DNA from: an uncultured Desulfuromonas sp.
Lineage (GTDB): Bacteria > Desulfobacterota > Desulfuromonadia > Desulfuromonadales > Desulfuromonadaceae
Length of the DNA: 64,000 nt
Reading direction: 5' to 3'
Assembly (NCBI RefSeq): GCF_963678835.1
Contig: NZ_OY787469.1
Coordinates: forward strand, 2,790,001 to 2,854,000
Under the pieces are notes generated by a model, which saw only the letters and a list, made by a program, of their open reading frames with translations, was not told the DNA's origin and ran no database searches. The first letter of the stretch is position 1. Each line of letters starts with the position of its first letter. The position numbers and the translations under genes were made by a program. Below, piece after piece: positions 38,613-47,856 of the stretch.

Positions 38613-38665
38613 CGAAACGAACAGTCGTCAGTTCGACTGCACAAAAACTCATGGGGGGGGAACCG

Positions 38666-39940
38666 CTACAACAACACCATGGACAATTGCGGGAAATAGG
38701 TAATCAAGGCGACGCAGATCAACAGCAATACCAAAAACGGCCAGGTCGCCCGATAAAGCTGAGTAATCGGCCGCTCAAAACGATAGCTGGCAATAAACAG
38801 GTTCATCCCAACCGGTGGCGTGAGATAACCAATCTGCATGTTGGCAAGAAAGATAATGCCCAGATGAACCGGGTGGATGCCGTAGCCGACAGCAACCGGC
38901 AAAATCAGCGGCACAACCAGCACCAATGCCGAGAAGATGTCCAGCAAGGCACCAAGGCATAACAGGAAAAGATTGAGCAACAGCAAGAAGGTCAGCTTGT
39001 TGTTGACGGTCTGCTGAACAAACGTAAACAGTCGCTCCGGCACGCCACTGTCAATCATGACGTTGGTTGATGCCAACGACAAACCGAGGATGATCAGGAT
39101 CCCACCAACCAGCACCATAGAGCGATGCATGACCGTCGGCAATTTGCGCAAGGAAATTTCGCGCAAGATAAAAACTTCTACAACAAACACGTAAGCCGCT
39201 GTGACAGCCGCGGCTTCAGATACAGCAAAATAACCGCTGTAGATCCCTCCCAAGACCACAAATGGCAAAGGTAACTCCCAAATCGCTTCACGGATAGCTT
39301 TGCCGACTTTCGTCCAGGAAAATTCAGACAGGGGCTGTCGGATCGCGCGGTTTTTCCAGCAGCTCCACCCACCCAGCAACAGCAACATCAACAATCCGGG
39401 GAAAATACCCGCCAGAAACAACTGATCAATGGAGATACTCGGCCCGACATTGAGCTGCTGTGCGACAATGCCGTAGAGGATAAGCGGCAAAGATGGGGCA
39501 AATAACAGCCCCAGGCTGCCTGACGTGGTCACGAGGCCAAGGGAATAATTCTCTGCATAATCCGCCTGTCGTAATGCGGGATAGAGCAACGCCCCCAAGG
39601 CGATAATGGTAACACCTGATGCACCGGTAAAAGCCGTAAAGAACGCGCAGACAGCCAGCGACACCAGCGCCAGCCCGCCCGGCATCCAGCCGATCAAAGC
39701 CTGGGTCAGATTGACCAGACGATTCGGCGCCTGACTTTCACTGAGAAGATAACCGGCAAAGGTAAATAACGGAATGGCCAGCAAAACCGGCATTTCAGCA
39801 ATGCGGTAAAACTCAATGGCAACAACGGCCAGATCGACATCCGCCTGATGGAAGCCCCACAGAGCACCGGTGGCAATAACGGCAAACAGCGGCATGCCCA
39901 GCAACGCCAGGAGCCCAAGAACGAGAATAGTAACGATCAT
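38666..39940 (-). CDS. TRAP transporter large permease, DctM family
   Basis: The 424-residue membrane protein has 11-12 hydrophobic segments, with GMPLFAVIATGALWG, AIPLFTFAGYLLS, FFTAFTGASGVTIIALG and the C-terminal LTPPVGMNLFIASY, all DctM landmarks. DctM catalyses sodium-coupled uptake of the ligand held by the periplasmic binding protein. The start at 39940 overlaps dctQ by four bases with GAGG upstream. It is the last gene of the TatT-DctP-DctQ-DctM operon. Confidence 0.93.
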   Translation of the reverse strand: MIVTILVLGLLALLGMPLFAVIATGALWGFHQADVDLAVVAIEFYRIAEMPVLLAIPLFTFAGYLLSESQAPNRLVNLTQALIGWMPGGLALVSLAVCAFFTAFTGASGVTIIALGALLYPALRQADYAENYSLGLVTTSGSLGLLFAPSLPLILYGIVAQQLNVGPSISIDQLFLAGIFPGLLMLLLLGGWSCWKNRAIRQPLSEFSWTKVGKAIREAIWELPLPFVVLGGIYSGYFAVSEAAAVTAAYVFVVEVFILREISLRKLPTVMHRSMVLVGGILIILGLSLASTNVMIDSGVPERLFTFVQQTVNNKLTFLLLLNLFLLCLGALLDIFSALVLVVPLILPVAVGYGIHPVHLGIIFLANMQIGYLTPPVGMNLFIASYRFERPITQLYRATWPFLVLLLICVALITYFPQLSMVLL

Positions 39941-40437
39941 ACCGCCTCTGATGTTTCCTGTTGTGCCGGTGGCGGATAAATCGCCAGACCGAGATAGCGC
40001 CAGCAGATCAACGCGAAACCAATCGGAATCACACACTGAAACCACCAGGACGGATAACCGCCCAGCAACACACTCCCGTACTCGGCTTCAATATGGACAA
40101 ACTGGTAACTGTGCCAGGCCAAAACACCGCACACCACCGCAGTGGCGACAAAGACAACGCGCCGTAACGGTCCCTGCAATGCCGACGGAACAAAGCGCAC
40201 CAGAACATCCATACGGATATGCTGATCCGTGCGACTGGCGACAAGCGCGCCAATCACCGTCAACCACAACACCAGAATACGCAGCAATTCATCAGTCCAG
40301 ACAAAACCACTGTCAAATAAATTGCGCTGAACAATCTGCCCCACCGCCAGGATCACCATCACAGCAAGCAAAACCGCCAGCAAGGTATCTTCAATCCCAC
40401 GCAACATCCGGGACAAAGCATGTACGACACGTTTCAT
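39937..40437 (-). CDS. TRAP transporter small permease, DctQ family
   Basis: The 166-residue protein has four hydrophobic helices and the DctQ-type motif FVWTDELLRILVLWLTVIGA. It forms the membrane complex with DctM. It lies five bases after the binding-protein gene and overlaps dctM. Confidence 0.92.
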   Translation of the reverse strand: MKRVVHALSRMLRGIEDTLLAVLLAVMVILAVGQIVQRNLFDSGFVWTDELLRILVLWLTVIGALVASRTDQHIRMDVLVRFVPSALQGPLRRVVFVATAVVCGVLAWHSYQFVHIEAEYGSVLLGGYPSWWFQCVIPIGFALICWRYLGLAIYPPPAQQETSEAV

Positions 40438-40442
40438 AAAAA

Positions 40443-41462
40443 CTATTCGCTGACCACGGCCTGTTGTTGACGGAACACTTTCAGATGCTGCTGCGCCTGC
40501 TGATAGAGGTCATCGGGAAAATTGCCGCGCGCGGCAACGGCATCAATGACCTTGGTGGCAACGGTATTCCAGCGTTCATACTCGCCATCAGCCGGTTTTA
40601 TCAACTGTAGCCCCTGAGCAAGCAAGGTCTGCAACGCCTGCTGATTGTCAACATCGGTCTGCTGATCAATGTCCTGATAAATCGCTTCAAGCACCTCATG
40701 CACAACCTTCTGATCTCCCGCAGTAAGTTGGGAGAAGCGCCGTTTGTCCACAACCAAGGCACCGGAAATATAGACCAGCGGCATATCGGTGATGTAGCCA
40801 ACCCGGGTATACCATTGAAACGCCAACGCGCCCAGCGGTGAGGTCGCCACCACATCGACAAGCCCGGTTTGCAACCCGGTCAACACATCGGAAAGCGGCA
40901 ACGTCACCGGGGCCACACCGAGCCCTTCCATCACCTCATAGCTAACCGTGTCACCCTCCGGGACCCAGACTTTTTTCCCTTTGAGATCTTCGACACTGGC
41001 CACCGGCTTCTGAGTCATGAGTTTAGCAAAACCACCCGAGGCGAAACCAAAGCAAACCAGCCCGGCTTTATCGAGTCGTTCAATTAACTGAGCGTCCATC
41101 TGATGACGGATATAATTCATCTCCGCTGTTGAGCGGGTCAACAGAGGCAGACCGTAGAGCATCATATCGGGAACAATTTTACTCAAACCGCCACCGGTAA
41201 ATGCTCCGCCATGCAGCTGACCGACCCGCATTTTGCGAAAAACACTTTTCTCGTTGCCCATGACGCCGCCACCGTAAAATTTCAAGACAACGCGCCCTTC
41301 GGTGCGCTGCTTGATTTCAACCGCACCGGCGCGCATTTTCTGCATCCACGAAGAGCCTTCAGGCGCAACCGTAGCAATTTTCAACGTTGTTGCGGCCCAA
41401 CCACTGTGAGCCATGAGAAGCGCGCCAACAACCAGACTGATCAAACGGATTTTAGATCGCAT
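40443..41462 (-). CDS. TRAP transporter solute-binding protein, DctP family
   Basis: The 339-residue protein has a Sec signal peptide (MRSKIRLISLVVGALLMAHS, cleavage after WAA) and a DctP domain (LKIATVAPEGSSWMQKM, KGKKVWVPEGDTVSYEVMEGLG, GLQTGLVDVVATSPLGALAF). The ligand is likely an organic acid; the usual carboxylate-binding arginine cannot be placed with certainty. The ATG at 41462 has GGAGG six bases upstream. Confidence 0.92.
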   Translation of the reverse strand: MRSKIRLISLVVGALLMAHSGWAATTLKIATVAPEGSSWMQKMRAGAVEIKQRTEGRVVLKFYGGGVMGNEKSVFRKMRVGQLHGGAFTGGGLSKIVPDMMLYGLPLLTRSTAEMNYIRHQMDAQLIERLDKAGLVCFGFASGGFAKLMTQKPVASVEDLKGKKVWVPEGDTVSYEVMEGLGVAPVTLPLSDVLTGLQTGLVDVVATSPLGALAFQWYTRVGYITDMPLVYISGALVVDKRRFSQLTAGDQKVVHEVLEAIYQDIDQQTDVDNQQALQTLLAQGLQLIKPADGEYERWNTVATKVIDAVAARGNFPDDLYQQAQQHLKVFRQQQAVVSE

Positions 41463-41508
41463 TCCATTCCTCCGGAACAACGAGATCATCGTCGTTCCAC
41501 ATTGTTTT

Positions 41509-42357
41509 CTAAAAATAATCACCGGCACTCTGCAACAGCTGCGCCGCCTGTTGCTGCGCCAGGACATTCGTTAACGTCATACCGGAAGCATGCACATCAG
41601 CCTGACGAACTTCAAACAACAGCCGATCATGCAACTCACGGTCATAAATCAATCGTGCGTAGTATTGCGCATAGGCCACTTTAACGGACAAGTCCCGGCC
41701 TTCTGTTACCAGCAGAGCCTGTTCGAAGCATTGGCGGGCGCGATCAGGATTTCCTCCCATGGCCGGTGGTCGCAGACTATACAGGATACCACTGTACATC
41801 CACAGTTTACCGTTTTCATACATCGGGTCGAGCTCAATCATCCGCTCGAGGAGCCGCTCCATCTTGGGCAATGCGGCAACAACGCCCCAATCATCAGAAT
41901 GGTTCTGCGCCCAGACCAGCCAGCCCAGAGCCAGACTGTACATGGCCGGCAGTTCATCTTCGTCAAATTCGCTCAGAGTCGACTCAAACGCGGCAAAAGG
42001 AAAGTTGGTCAGACCACAACCGTCGCTGTTTTCTGAACACAACGCCCTCTGACCATAATCAAAGGCTCGCTCTGACAACACTTTGGCCCGGTGCGGTTCA
42101 TTGACAAATGTCGCAGCATAAAGGCTGTACATGGAAGCACCGGCCCGCAGCCAATCTTCATCCTCGGGATCACCCTCTATGAGACTGTCCACCATCAACA
42201 GGTAGCTTGGCAACGCCTGACTGATCATGACAGGATCATCATGATTCAACACCGCCTGATTGAGGTTGGACCCCAGGTTACTCAGTCCGCAACCGTGCAG
42301 AAACACCACCACACCAAACTGCAGAAAAATGAAAACAAACCGCATACGGTTTTTCAT
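41509..42357 (-). CDS. TRAP transporter-associated lipoprotein, TatT family
   Basis: The 282-residue protein has a lipobox (FLHGC) and a helical TPR-like body with PSYLLMVDSLIEGDPEDEDWL and GNPDRARQCFEQALLVTEGR. TatT proteins form periplasmic trimers that bind DctP proteins in TP-TRAP systems. The start at 42357 has GGAGG upstream at somewhat long spacing. It is the first gene of the TRAP operon, which supports the assignment. Confidence 0.87.
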   Translation of the reverse strand: MKNRMRFVFIFLQFGVVVFLHGCGLSNLGSNLNQAVLNHDDPVMISQALPSYLLMVDSLIEGDPEDEDWLRAGASMYSLYAATFVNEPHRAKVLSERAFDYGQRALCSENSDGCGLTNFPFAAFESTLSEFDEDELPAMYSLALGWLVWAQNHSDDWGVVAALPKMERLLERMIELDPMYENGKLWMYSGILYSLRPPAMGGNPDRARQCFEQALLVTEGRDLSVKVAYAQYYARLIYDRELHDRLLFEVRQADVHASGMTLTNVLAQQQAAQLLQSAGDYF

Positions 42358-42509
42358 TGTTCGGTCATCCTCCACGCGACAGGTTTGTTCGTCACCTGTG
42401 AGCCTTTGAAAATTTGCTGACAATAGCTGACAAGCTGAAAGAACTTATCCTGTTTGTGTTAGAAGAGTACTAAAAAAAACGCCCGAAGAAAATTTGACGT
42501 TTGACGCGA

Positions 42510-42785
42510 TCAGGGCAGGACTTTTTTCCAAGGACTGATGATCACGTCAGAAAACAGCCCCGCTTTGGCGTAGGGATCGTTGGCGGCAAAATCTTCAGCA
42601 CCGGCCTTGTCCTCACATTCGAGGATCACCACAGAGCCATTCATCTCACCGCCATCATCCAGGGTTGGCCCGGCAGCAAAAAGGCGTTCGCCAAAACTTT
42701 TCAGATACTCAACATGGGTCGGCCGGTTGGCCATGCGCACCTCAAGATGATTTTCTTTATCAACACAACGGATCACATACAGCAT
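42510..42785 (-). CDS. YciI family protein
   Basis: The 91-residue protein begins MLYVIRCVDKENHLEVRMAN and has the YciI pattern (RPTHVEYLKSFGERLFAAGP and FAANDPYAKAGLF), a ferredoxin-like fold with a conserved His-Asp pair. Its catalytic role is not established. GGGGGAA is present before the ATG. It stands alone. Confidence 0.87.
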   Translation of the reverse strand: MLYVIRCVDKENHLEVRMANRPTHVEYLKSFGERLFAAGPTLDDGGEMNGSVVILECEDKAGAEDFAANDPYAKAGLFSDVIISPWKKVLP

Positions 42786-43015
42786 GAGTTCCCCCTTTAT
42801 AAGTTAAATCAGATCATTCGGTTAAAACACTGGTAACAATAGGTAAAAATAACGCAGGGCGCAAGGTTCTTGTTTGTTGACCAGACCAACCAAGGTTGTA
42901 AAAGAGCCTTCTTAACGACCAATCAAGTTTGGTGAAACGGTTCTCAAAATCGTTAAAACATGATACCATTATGGGCGCATTGATCCGTTTATCAATCAGG
43001 GGAGCCTTTTTTATT

Positions 43016-44356
43016 ATGACGTTTGAACATATTGGTCTGCAAGTCCCGCGAATTCTATTACCCAAACGTGGCACTGACATGCACTACTGGTCGGTGATTG
43101 CCTGCGATCAGTACACCTCGGATCGCCCTTACTGGCAACGCCTTGAGCAACAGACTGCCGGAAAACTCTCTACTCTAAAGCTGATTTTTCCCGAAGTGAA
43201 CCTGGAAGATAACGACGCGCCGCAACGCATCGAAAAGATCAATCACACCATGGAAGCGTATCTGGCTGATGGTAGTCTTGAAGAGCAACCGCCCGGTTTC
43301 ATCCTCATTGATCGCTCTACCAGTGAGGTGCCGTCACGTAAAGGCCTGATGGTGGCACTGGATCTGGAACAGTACGATTACACGCCGGGCTCAAAAAGTC
43401 TGATCCGGGCAACGGAAGGCACCATTGTTGATCGGCTGCCACCGCGCATCAAAGTACGTGAAAACGCCCCCATCGAACTGCCGCACATCATGGTGTTGAT
43501 CGACGATCCAGAAAACACGGTGATCGAACCTCTGTTTAACGAAAAGCTGGAAACAGTTTACGACTTTGAACTTCTCGAAGGGGGCGGCCATATCCGCGGT
43601 CTGCGTGTTGACCAACCCGCATTGATCAAACAAGTGGTTTCAGCCTTGACCAAACTAAAGGATACCGATCGTTTTCAGCAACGTTACCAGACCACGGATG
43701 ACGAGGCGATGCTCTATGCCATGGGCGACGGCAATCACTCCTTTGCTACGGCCAAAGCAATCTGGGAGCAGTTGAAACAGCAGACCGATGACCCACAAAC
43801 CATAATGAGCCACCCAGCCCGTTACGCCTTGGTGGAACTGGTCAATTTGCACGATGCCGGCCTGGAATTTGAACCGATCCACCGGGTGCTGTTTGATGTC
43901 AGTGAGGAGCAGCTGCTGAACGCCATGAAAAACTGGTATCACCAGCACAACCTAGATTTTGAATTTATCGCCTGTGAAAACCTGCAACAAGCTGAGGAGT
44001 TGTCCAGAGCCGACGATACGGAGCACAGTTTCCCCTGTATTATCGGCGGATTCTTTGGACTGTGTCGTATCCGCCAGCCCCATTTAACACTGGTTGTGGG
44101 AACATTACAGGAATTTCTTGACGATTTTCTCAAGCAGACGCCGTCAGCACGCATCGATTACATTCACGGCAGCAAGAGTGTCACCGCCCTGGGATCGGTG
44201 AGTGATACCGCCGGTTTCTATTTGCCGGCGATCAATAAACATGATCTGTTCCGCACCATCGTTCACGACGGTGCCCTGCCCCGCAAGACGTTTTCCATGG
44301 GTGAAGCAGATGAAAAGCGCTTTTACCTGGAATGCCGTAAAATCAGCGTTTCGTAA
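43016..44356 (+). CDS. DUF1015 family protein
   Basis: The 446-residue protein matches the DUF1015 pattern: VIACDQYTSDRPYWQRLEQQ near the start, then MGDGNHSFATAKAIWE and a C-terminal IDYIHGSKSV. The family is widespread, often near serine-pathway genes, and has no proven activity. The ATG at 43016 gives the family's usual N-terminus; the upstream frame from 42929 is rejected. The YkgJ-type gene follows five bases later. Confidence 0.85.
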   Translation: MTFEHIGLQVPRILLPKRGTDMHYWSVIACDQYTSDRPYWQRLEQQTAGKLSTLKLIFPEVNLEDNDAPQRIEKINHTMEAYLADGSLEEQPPGFILIDRSTSEVPSRKGLMVALDLEQYDYTPGSKSLIRATEGTIVDRLPPRIKVRENAPIELPHIMVLIDDPENTVIEPLFNEKLETVYDFELLEGGGHIRGLRVDQPALIKQVVSALTKLKDTDRFQQRYQTTDDEAMLYAMGDGNHSFATAKAIWEQLKQQTDDPQTIMSHPARYALVELVNLHDAGLEFEPIHRVLFDVSEEQLLNAMKNWYHQHNLDFEFIACENLQQAEELSRADDTEHSFPCIIGGFFGLCRIRQPHLTLVVGTLQEFLDDFLKQTPSARIDYIHGSKSVTALGSVSDTAGFYLPAINKHDLFRTIVHDGALPRKTFSMGEADEKRFYLECRKISVS

Positions 44357-44361
44357 CTGTC

Positions 44362-44766
44362 ATGAAGGCCGCAGAAAAAAATAACCTGCTCGGCAGCGCT
44401 GACATCGAACGCTTATCAACCTGGGCCCGTTATCACGCCGGGTTGTGTGATACCTGTCGCGCCACGTGCTGCACCATGCCGGTTGAAGTGAAAATTGACG
44501 ATCTGATCCGTATGGAAATCCTCAGCGAATTTGATCGTCAGGAGCCGTTAAAAAAACTGGCCAAACAGCTTAAGAAACAAGGCATCATTGACCATTTCAA
44601 TTTCAAGAATGGGGTGTTCACATTAAGCCGCATGGCCAACGACGATTGTCTCTACCTCGACCGCACCAGCCGCCGCTGTACCATTTATAGTCAACGCCCC
44701 GACACCTGTCGCAATCATCCTCACGTTGGTCCTCGCCCCGGATACTGCCCTTTTCAACCCCGGTGA
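44362..44766 (+). CDS. YkgJ family cysteine-cluster protein
   Basis: The 134-residue protein has the CxxCxxxCC cluster (CDTCRATCC, residues about 31-39) and later CLYLD, CTIYSQRPDTCRNHP and a terminal cysteine. This is the CxxCxxCC zinc/iron-sulfur family YkgJ, of unknown function. It is coupled to DUF1015. Its end overlaps the convergent ThpR gene by 13 bases. Confidence 0.87.
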   Translation: MKAAEKNNLLGSADIERLSTWARYHAGLCDTCRATCCTMPVEVKIDDLIRMEILSEFDRQEPLKKLAKQLKKQGIIDHFNFKNGVFTLSRMANDDCLYLDRTSRRCTIYSQRPDTCRNHPHVGPRPGYCPFQPR

Positions 44767-45323
44767 AGCAAAAAACGCTCAACCACGCGATGCACAGCAC
44801 TATCAGGAGTCAGTTCGCTGGCAAACAACGTCACAGCAGCGAGGGGAATCGTCAGGTCCAGCTTCAACGGTGCGACCGTTTCATGAAATGAGTGACGATG
44901 AAAGCGCGCCACGGTGATATGGGGATGAAAAGAGCGCGACGGCTGCGGCACTTCAATACCGCACGCGGTACAAACCTCATTGACCCGCCGATACAACCGA
45001 TTCAGAGCTGCAGTTGGCACGAGTCGCGCGGCCACCACATGGGGTCGGCGAGCAGGGAAAAGCTCTAATTGATCAGCAACAACACCAGAGGCTGCAAGCC
45101 TGGCAACCACTGGTGCCAGCTGTTCAGCAAGTGTGGCCAAAAGAGTCTGCGGTTGATTACCAAGAAACGCCACAGTCAGATGGTATTGACTCGGGTTTCC
45201 CCAGCGAAATGCATCGAATCGCTGACGCCATGGCTGACACTGACGCCACAACTCCTGTTGTTGTCGTGCCGGAATGTCCACAGCAATGAAACAACGGACA
45301 TCGGCATCATTGTCGCGAGTCAT
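44754..45323 (-). CDS. thpR: RNA 2',3'-cyclic phosphodiesterase ThpR
   Basis: This 2H phosphoesterase opens 2',3'-cyclic phosphate ends of RNA. The 189-residue protein carries both catalytic HxTx motifs: HLTVAFLG (H48, T50) and HITVARF (H135, T137), with the usual start CFIAVDIP. It overlaps the upstream diguanylate cyclase gene by four bases (ATGA), so the two are co-translated. Confidence 0.92.
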   Translation of the reverse strand: MTRDNDADVRCFIAVDIPARQQQELWRQCQPWRQRFDAFRWGNPSQYHLTVAFLGNQPQTLLATLAEQLAPVVARLAASGVVADQLELFPARRPHVVAARLVPTAALNRLYRRVNEVCTACGIEVPQPSRSFHPHITVARFHRHSFHETVAPLKLDLTIPLAAVTLFASELTPDSAVHRVVERFLLHRG

Positions 45324-46516
45324 CCCTTCACCACCCGGTTACGTCCTGTTTTTTTCGCTTTGTACAACGCCTGATCCGCCCTCTTAATCACGTCATCCAG
45401 ATCAACCCCCTTGTGCCAATGCGATACGCCGATACTCACCGTGACATGCAGCGACTGTTGTCGATTTTTTGTCGCAACAACACGACGTGGTCTTTTCTCC
45501 GGTCGCGGTTTTTGACGCAGGACAAAAGGCGTGTCAGCAATGGATTGGCGCAACAGGTCCAGCGCGTCGTTAACCCTCTCGACATCGCGACGATAAAACA
45601 ATACGACAAACTCTTCACCACCATAGCGAAAGGCTTTTCCGCCATTGGCCACGGCAGCCAGTCGCGCGGCAACCCGCTTGAGCACCTGATCACCAACATC
45701 GTGGCCATGGGTATCATTGACCTTTTTAAAATGATCAATATCGACAATGGCAAGACTGTAACCGGATGAGCGCCGATTGACGAAGTCGAGAAATGCCCGA
45801 CGGCTCGGCAGACCGGTCAGTTCATCACGAAACGCCAAGGTATAAGAGCGTTCAAAAACACTGACCAGTACAATCAGGATCAGAAGCCCATGCAACACGA
45901 CAGCAGGAACCCGAGCCTGGACTTCAGGAAGTTGAGCCGTGCAGATCAACAGCAATGCCCACAACAGCACACTTGCTTCCATGCTGGGCCGCCACACCAC
46001 TCTGGCAAGCAGGGCCAACGCGACCAGCGTAACGATCATTTCGTACAGGGAAAGATTAAGGGTAAAAGGAACAAAGGGACGAGAAAAGGACCAGTGTAAC
46101 GCGACCAGCCGTTGGTACTCTTCAGCCAGGGTGGTCGCCACAACAAACAGCACGACAGGCTGCATCACGATCAAGCCAAGACGATACAACATTGCCAGGG
46201 AAACAACCGGCCGTTCTCCGACCACTGACAAAAGCAACAGATTGACCGGCAGAAGCAGTTGCCACGCCGGAACTAAATCCGCAAACCAGCTCAGAACACT
46301 TTCATGGACAACAAGCAGCACACACAGCAACACCAGCCGTGAGCAGGAGAACCGCCAACTCACCAACAATGCCGCAACCATCAATAAAGCTGCAATGGTC
46401 GGCAACAGGGTTGTCAGAACATGTGATTGTGGAGCCCACAGCCAGCCCCCCAGAACCGGCAAAGCAACCAGTATCCCGGGAAACATCAGTGATAGCAGAG
46501 CGGATTTGCACCTCAC
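45320..46516 (-). CDS. Membrane diguanylate cyclase (GGDEF)
   Basis: The 398-residue protein has about seven hydrophobic segments (residues 8-220) and a C-terminal GGDEF domain with DELTGLPSRR, DIDHFKKVNDTHGHDVGD and intact GGEEF (299-303), so it should make c-di-GMP. No RxxD inhibitory site precedes the motif. The membrane part resembles no named sensor domain. The start is a GTG with AGGAG ten bases upstream. Coupling to ThpR is notable and unexplained. Confidence 0.9.
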   Translation of the reverse strand: MRCKSALLSLMFPGILVALPVLGGWLWAPQSHVLTTLLPTIAALLMVAALLVSWRFSCSRLVLLCVLLVVHESVLSWFADLVPAWQLLLPVNLLLLSVVGERPVVSLAMLYRLGLIVMQPVVLFVVATTLAEEYQRLVALHWSFSRPFVPFTLNLSLYEMIVTLVALALLARVVWRPSMEASVLLWALLLICTAQLPEVQARVPAVVLHGLLILIVLVSVFERSYTLAFRDELTGLPSRRAFLDFVNRRSSGYSLAIVDIDHFKKVNDTHGHDVGDQVLKRVAARLAAVANGGKAFRYGGEEFVVLFYRRDVERVNDALDLLRQSIADTPFVLRQKPRPEKRPRRVVATKNRQQSLHVTVSIGVSHWHKGVDLDDVIKRADQALYKAKKTGRNRVVKG

Positions 46517-46718
46517 CGAAACTCAGCTCCTGTACAGAAATAAAAAAGTGAATGACGGCTCAAACATAGCGCCGTTTCTCCTCCGTGTCAAACCGATGTC
46601 AGGGGTGTTCTCAATGAGAATAATAAGGAATATTTTGAGGTATTTTCGTGTCAGTAAGGCACGTAGAAACGCCATCGTCATTCGACAACAACGACGTGTA
46701 TCGCTGCTGGCGTGGTCT

Positions 46719-47062
46719 TTAACACGAAGCCACTTGCGCCTCACAGTTATCGGGAATCATCCGCACCGGGATATTGAGTTCTTCCATCCTCCGACTGATC
46801 GCAGGCTCAGCATAGATGGAACAACGTGGTGGCAGACCATTCTGTACTTTATACAGATAGAGGGAGTATGCCGCGACCTGAGTCACATGACGCATCCGTT
46901 GACACAGGCGTTCCACTCCAACATCACATCCAGTGTCATGACCCGCCACTGGCGGTTCTGTACTTCCGGGTTCTTCTTGCGGGTCACGGTTGCATAGTTG
47001 ACCAGCTCAGCTATCAATATCTGCACGGGGAAAGCATCCGTATTATCAGATGTTACGATCAT
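46719..47062 (-). pseudogene. Frameshifted small conserved-looking gene, family unknown
   Basis: One frame starts at the ATG 47062 and reads MIVTSDNTDAFPVQILIAEL, then TVTRKKNPEVQNRQWRVMTL before losing sense and stopping at 46883. The other frame, from about 46949 to 46719, continues plausibly as RLCQRMRHVTQVAAYSLYLY and ISRRMEELNIPVRMIPDNC. A one-base shift near 46910-46930 would join them into a protein of about 114 residues. No family is recognised and the ribosome-binding site is poor. The rest of 46517-47171 shows nothing else. Confidence 0.4.
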
Positions 47063-47171
47063 TGAGAATAAATAGTCGCATTATTGTTTCAAAGAGTGTT
47101 TGATCAAATGGACGCACTTGATACACTGGCCTGAAAATGAATGCTGAACTTTGACCTGAAAGGATGCATCT

Positions 47172-47774
47172 ATGGAGATTTTTGAAAGTATCGCGGCACG
47201 ACGTGCCGTCAAACATTTTGACCCGCAACATACGATGTCTGAGGAGGAGAAACAGCGCCTGTTTTCGGCCGCGGTACTCGCGCCAACGGCGTTTAATATC
47301 CAGAATTGGCGATTTATTGTCGTCGAAGATCCAGCCTTGCGTCAGAAGATCCGCGAGGCGGCTTGGGGACAAGCCCAGGTGACGGATGCCTCACTGCTGG
47401 TTATTCTGTGTGCTGACCTCAAAGCCTGGGAAAAAGAACCGATACGTTATTGGCGCGATGCCACCAAAGAGGCCCAAGAGTTTATCCTTCCGGCCATCGA
47501 CAACTACTACCGCGGCAAAGAGAGTGTCCAACGCGATGAAGCCATGCGTTCGTGTGGACTCGCTGCCCAAACATTGATGCTGGCTGCTCAGGGATTGGGC
47601 TACGACTCATGTCCAATGGACGGATTTGATTTTGATGCGGTCGGCAAACTGATCAACCTGCCCGACGATCATGTCATCACCATGTTTGTCGCTATTGGCA
47701 AGCAAACTCAGCCACCGTGGCCGCGCCCCGGGCAACTGGCACTTGACGAGGTGGTGATTAAAAACCACTTCTAA
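47172..47774 (+). CDS. Nitroreductase family protein
   Basis: The 200-residue flavoprotein begins MEIFESIAARRAVKHFDP and shows the nitroreductase pattern (APTAFNIQNWRFIVVED for FMN binding, GLAAQTLMLAAQGLGYDSCPM). These enzymes reduce nitro compounds, quinones or enals with NAD(P)H. AAAGGATG lies upstream of the ATG and a strong terminator follows. Its usual substrate cannot be told. Confidence 0.88.
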   Translation: MEIFESIAARRAVKHFDPQHTMSEEEKQRLFSAAVLAPTAFNIQNWRFIVVEDPALRQKIREAAWGQAQVTDASLLVILCADLKAWEKEPIRYWRDATKEAQEFILPAIDNYYRGKESVQRDEAMRSCGLAAQTLMLAAQGLGYDSCPMDGFDFDAVGKLINLPDDHVITMFVAIGKQTQPPWPRPGQLALDEVVIKNHF

Positions 47775-47800
47775 CCATTGCCAACGCGGCACAACGAAAG

Positions 47801-47828
47801 AGGCCCTGCAGAAAATTCTGCAGGGCCT
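47801..47828. terminator. Bidirectional terminator between nitroreductase and aconitase genes
   Basis: AGGCCCTGCAGAA pairs perfectly with TTCTGCAGGGCCT around two bases. The two genes converge here. The following TGTCTC is a poor T run on the plus strand. Confidence 0.75.
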
Positions 47829-47856
47829 TGTCTCTGTATCAACAACGCAAAAAAGC

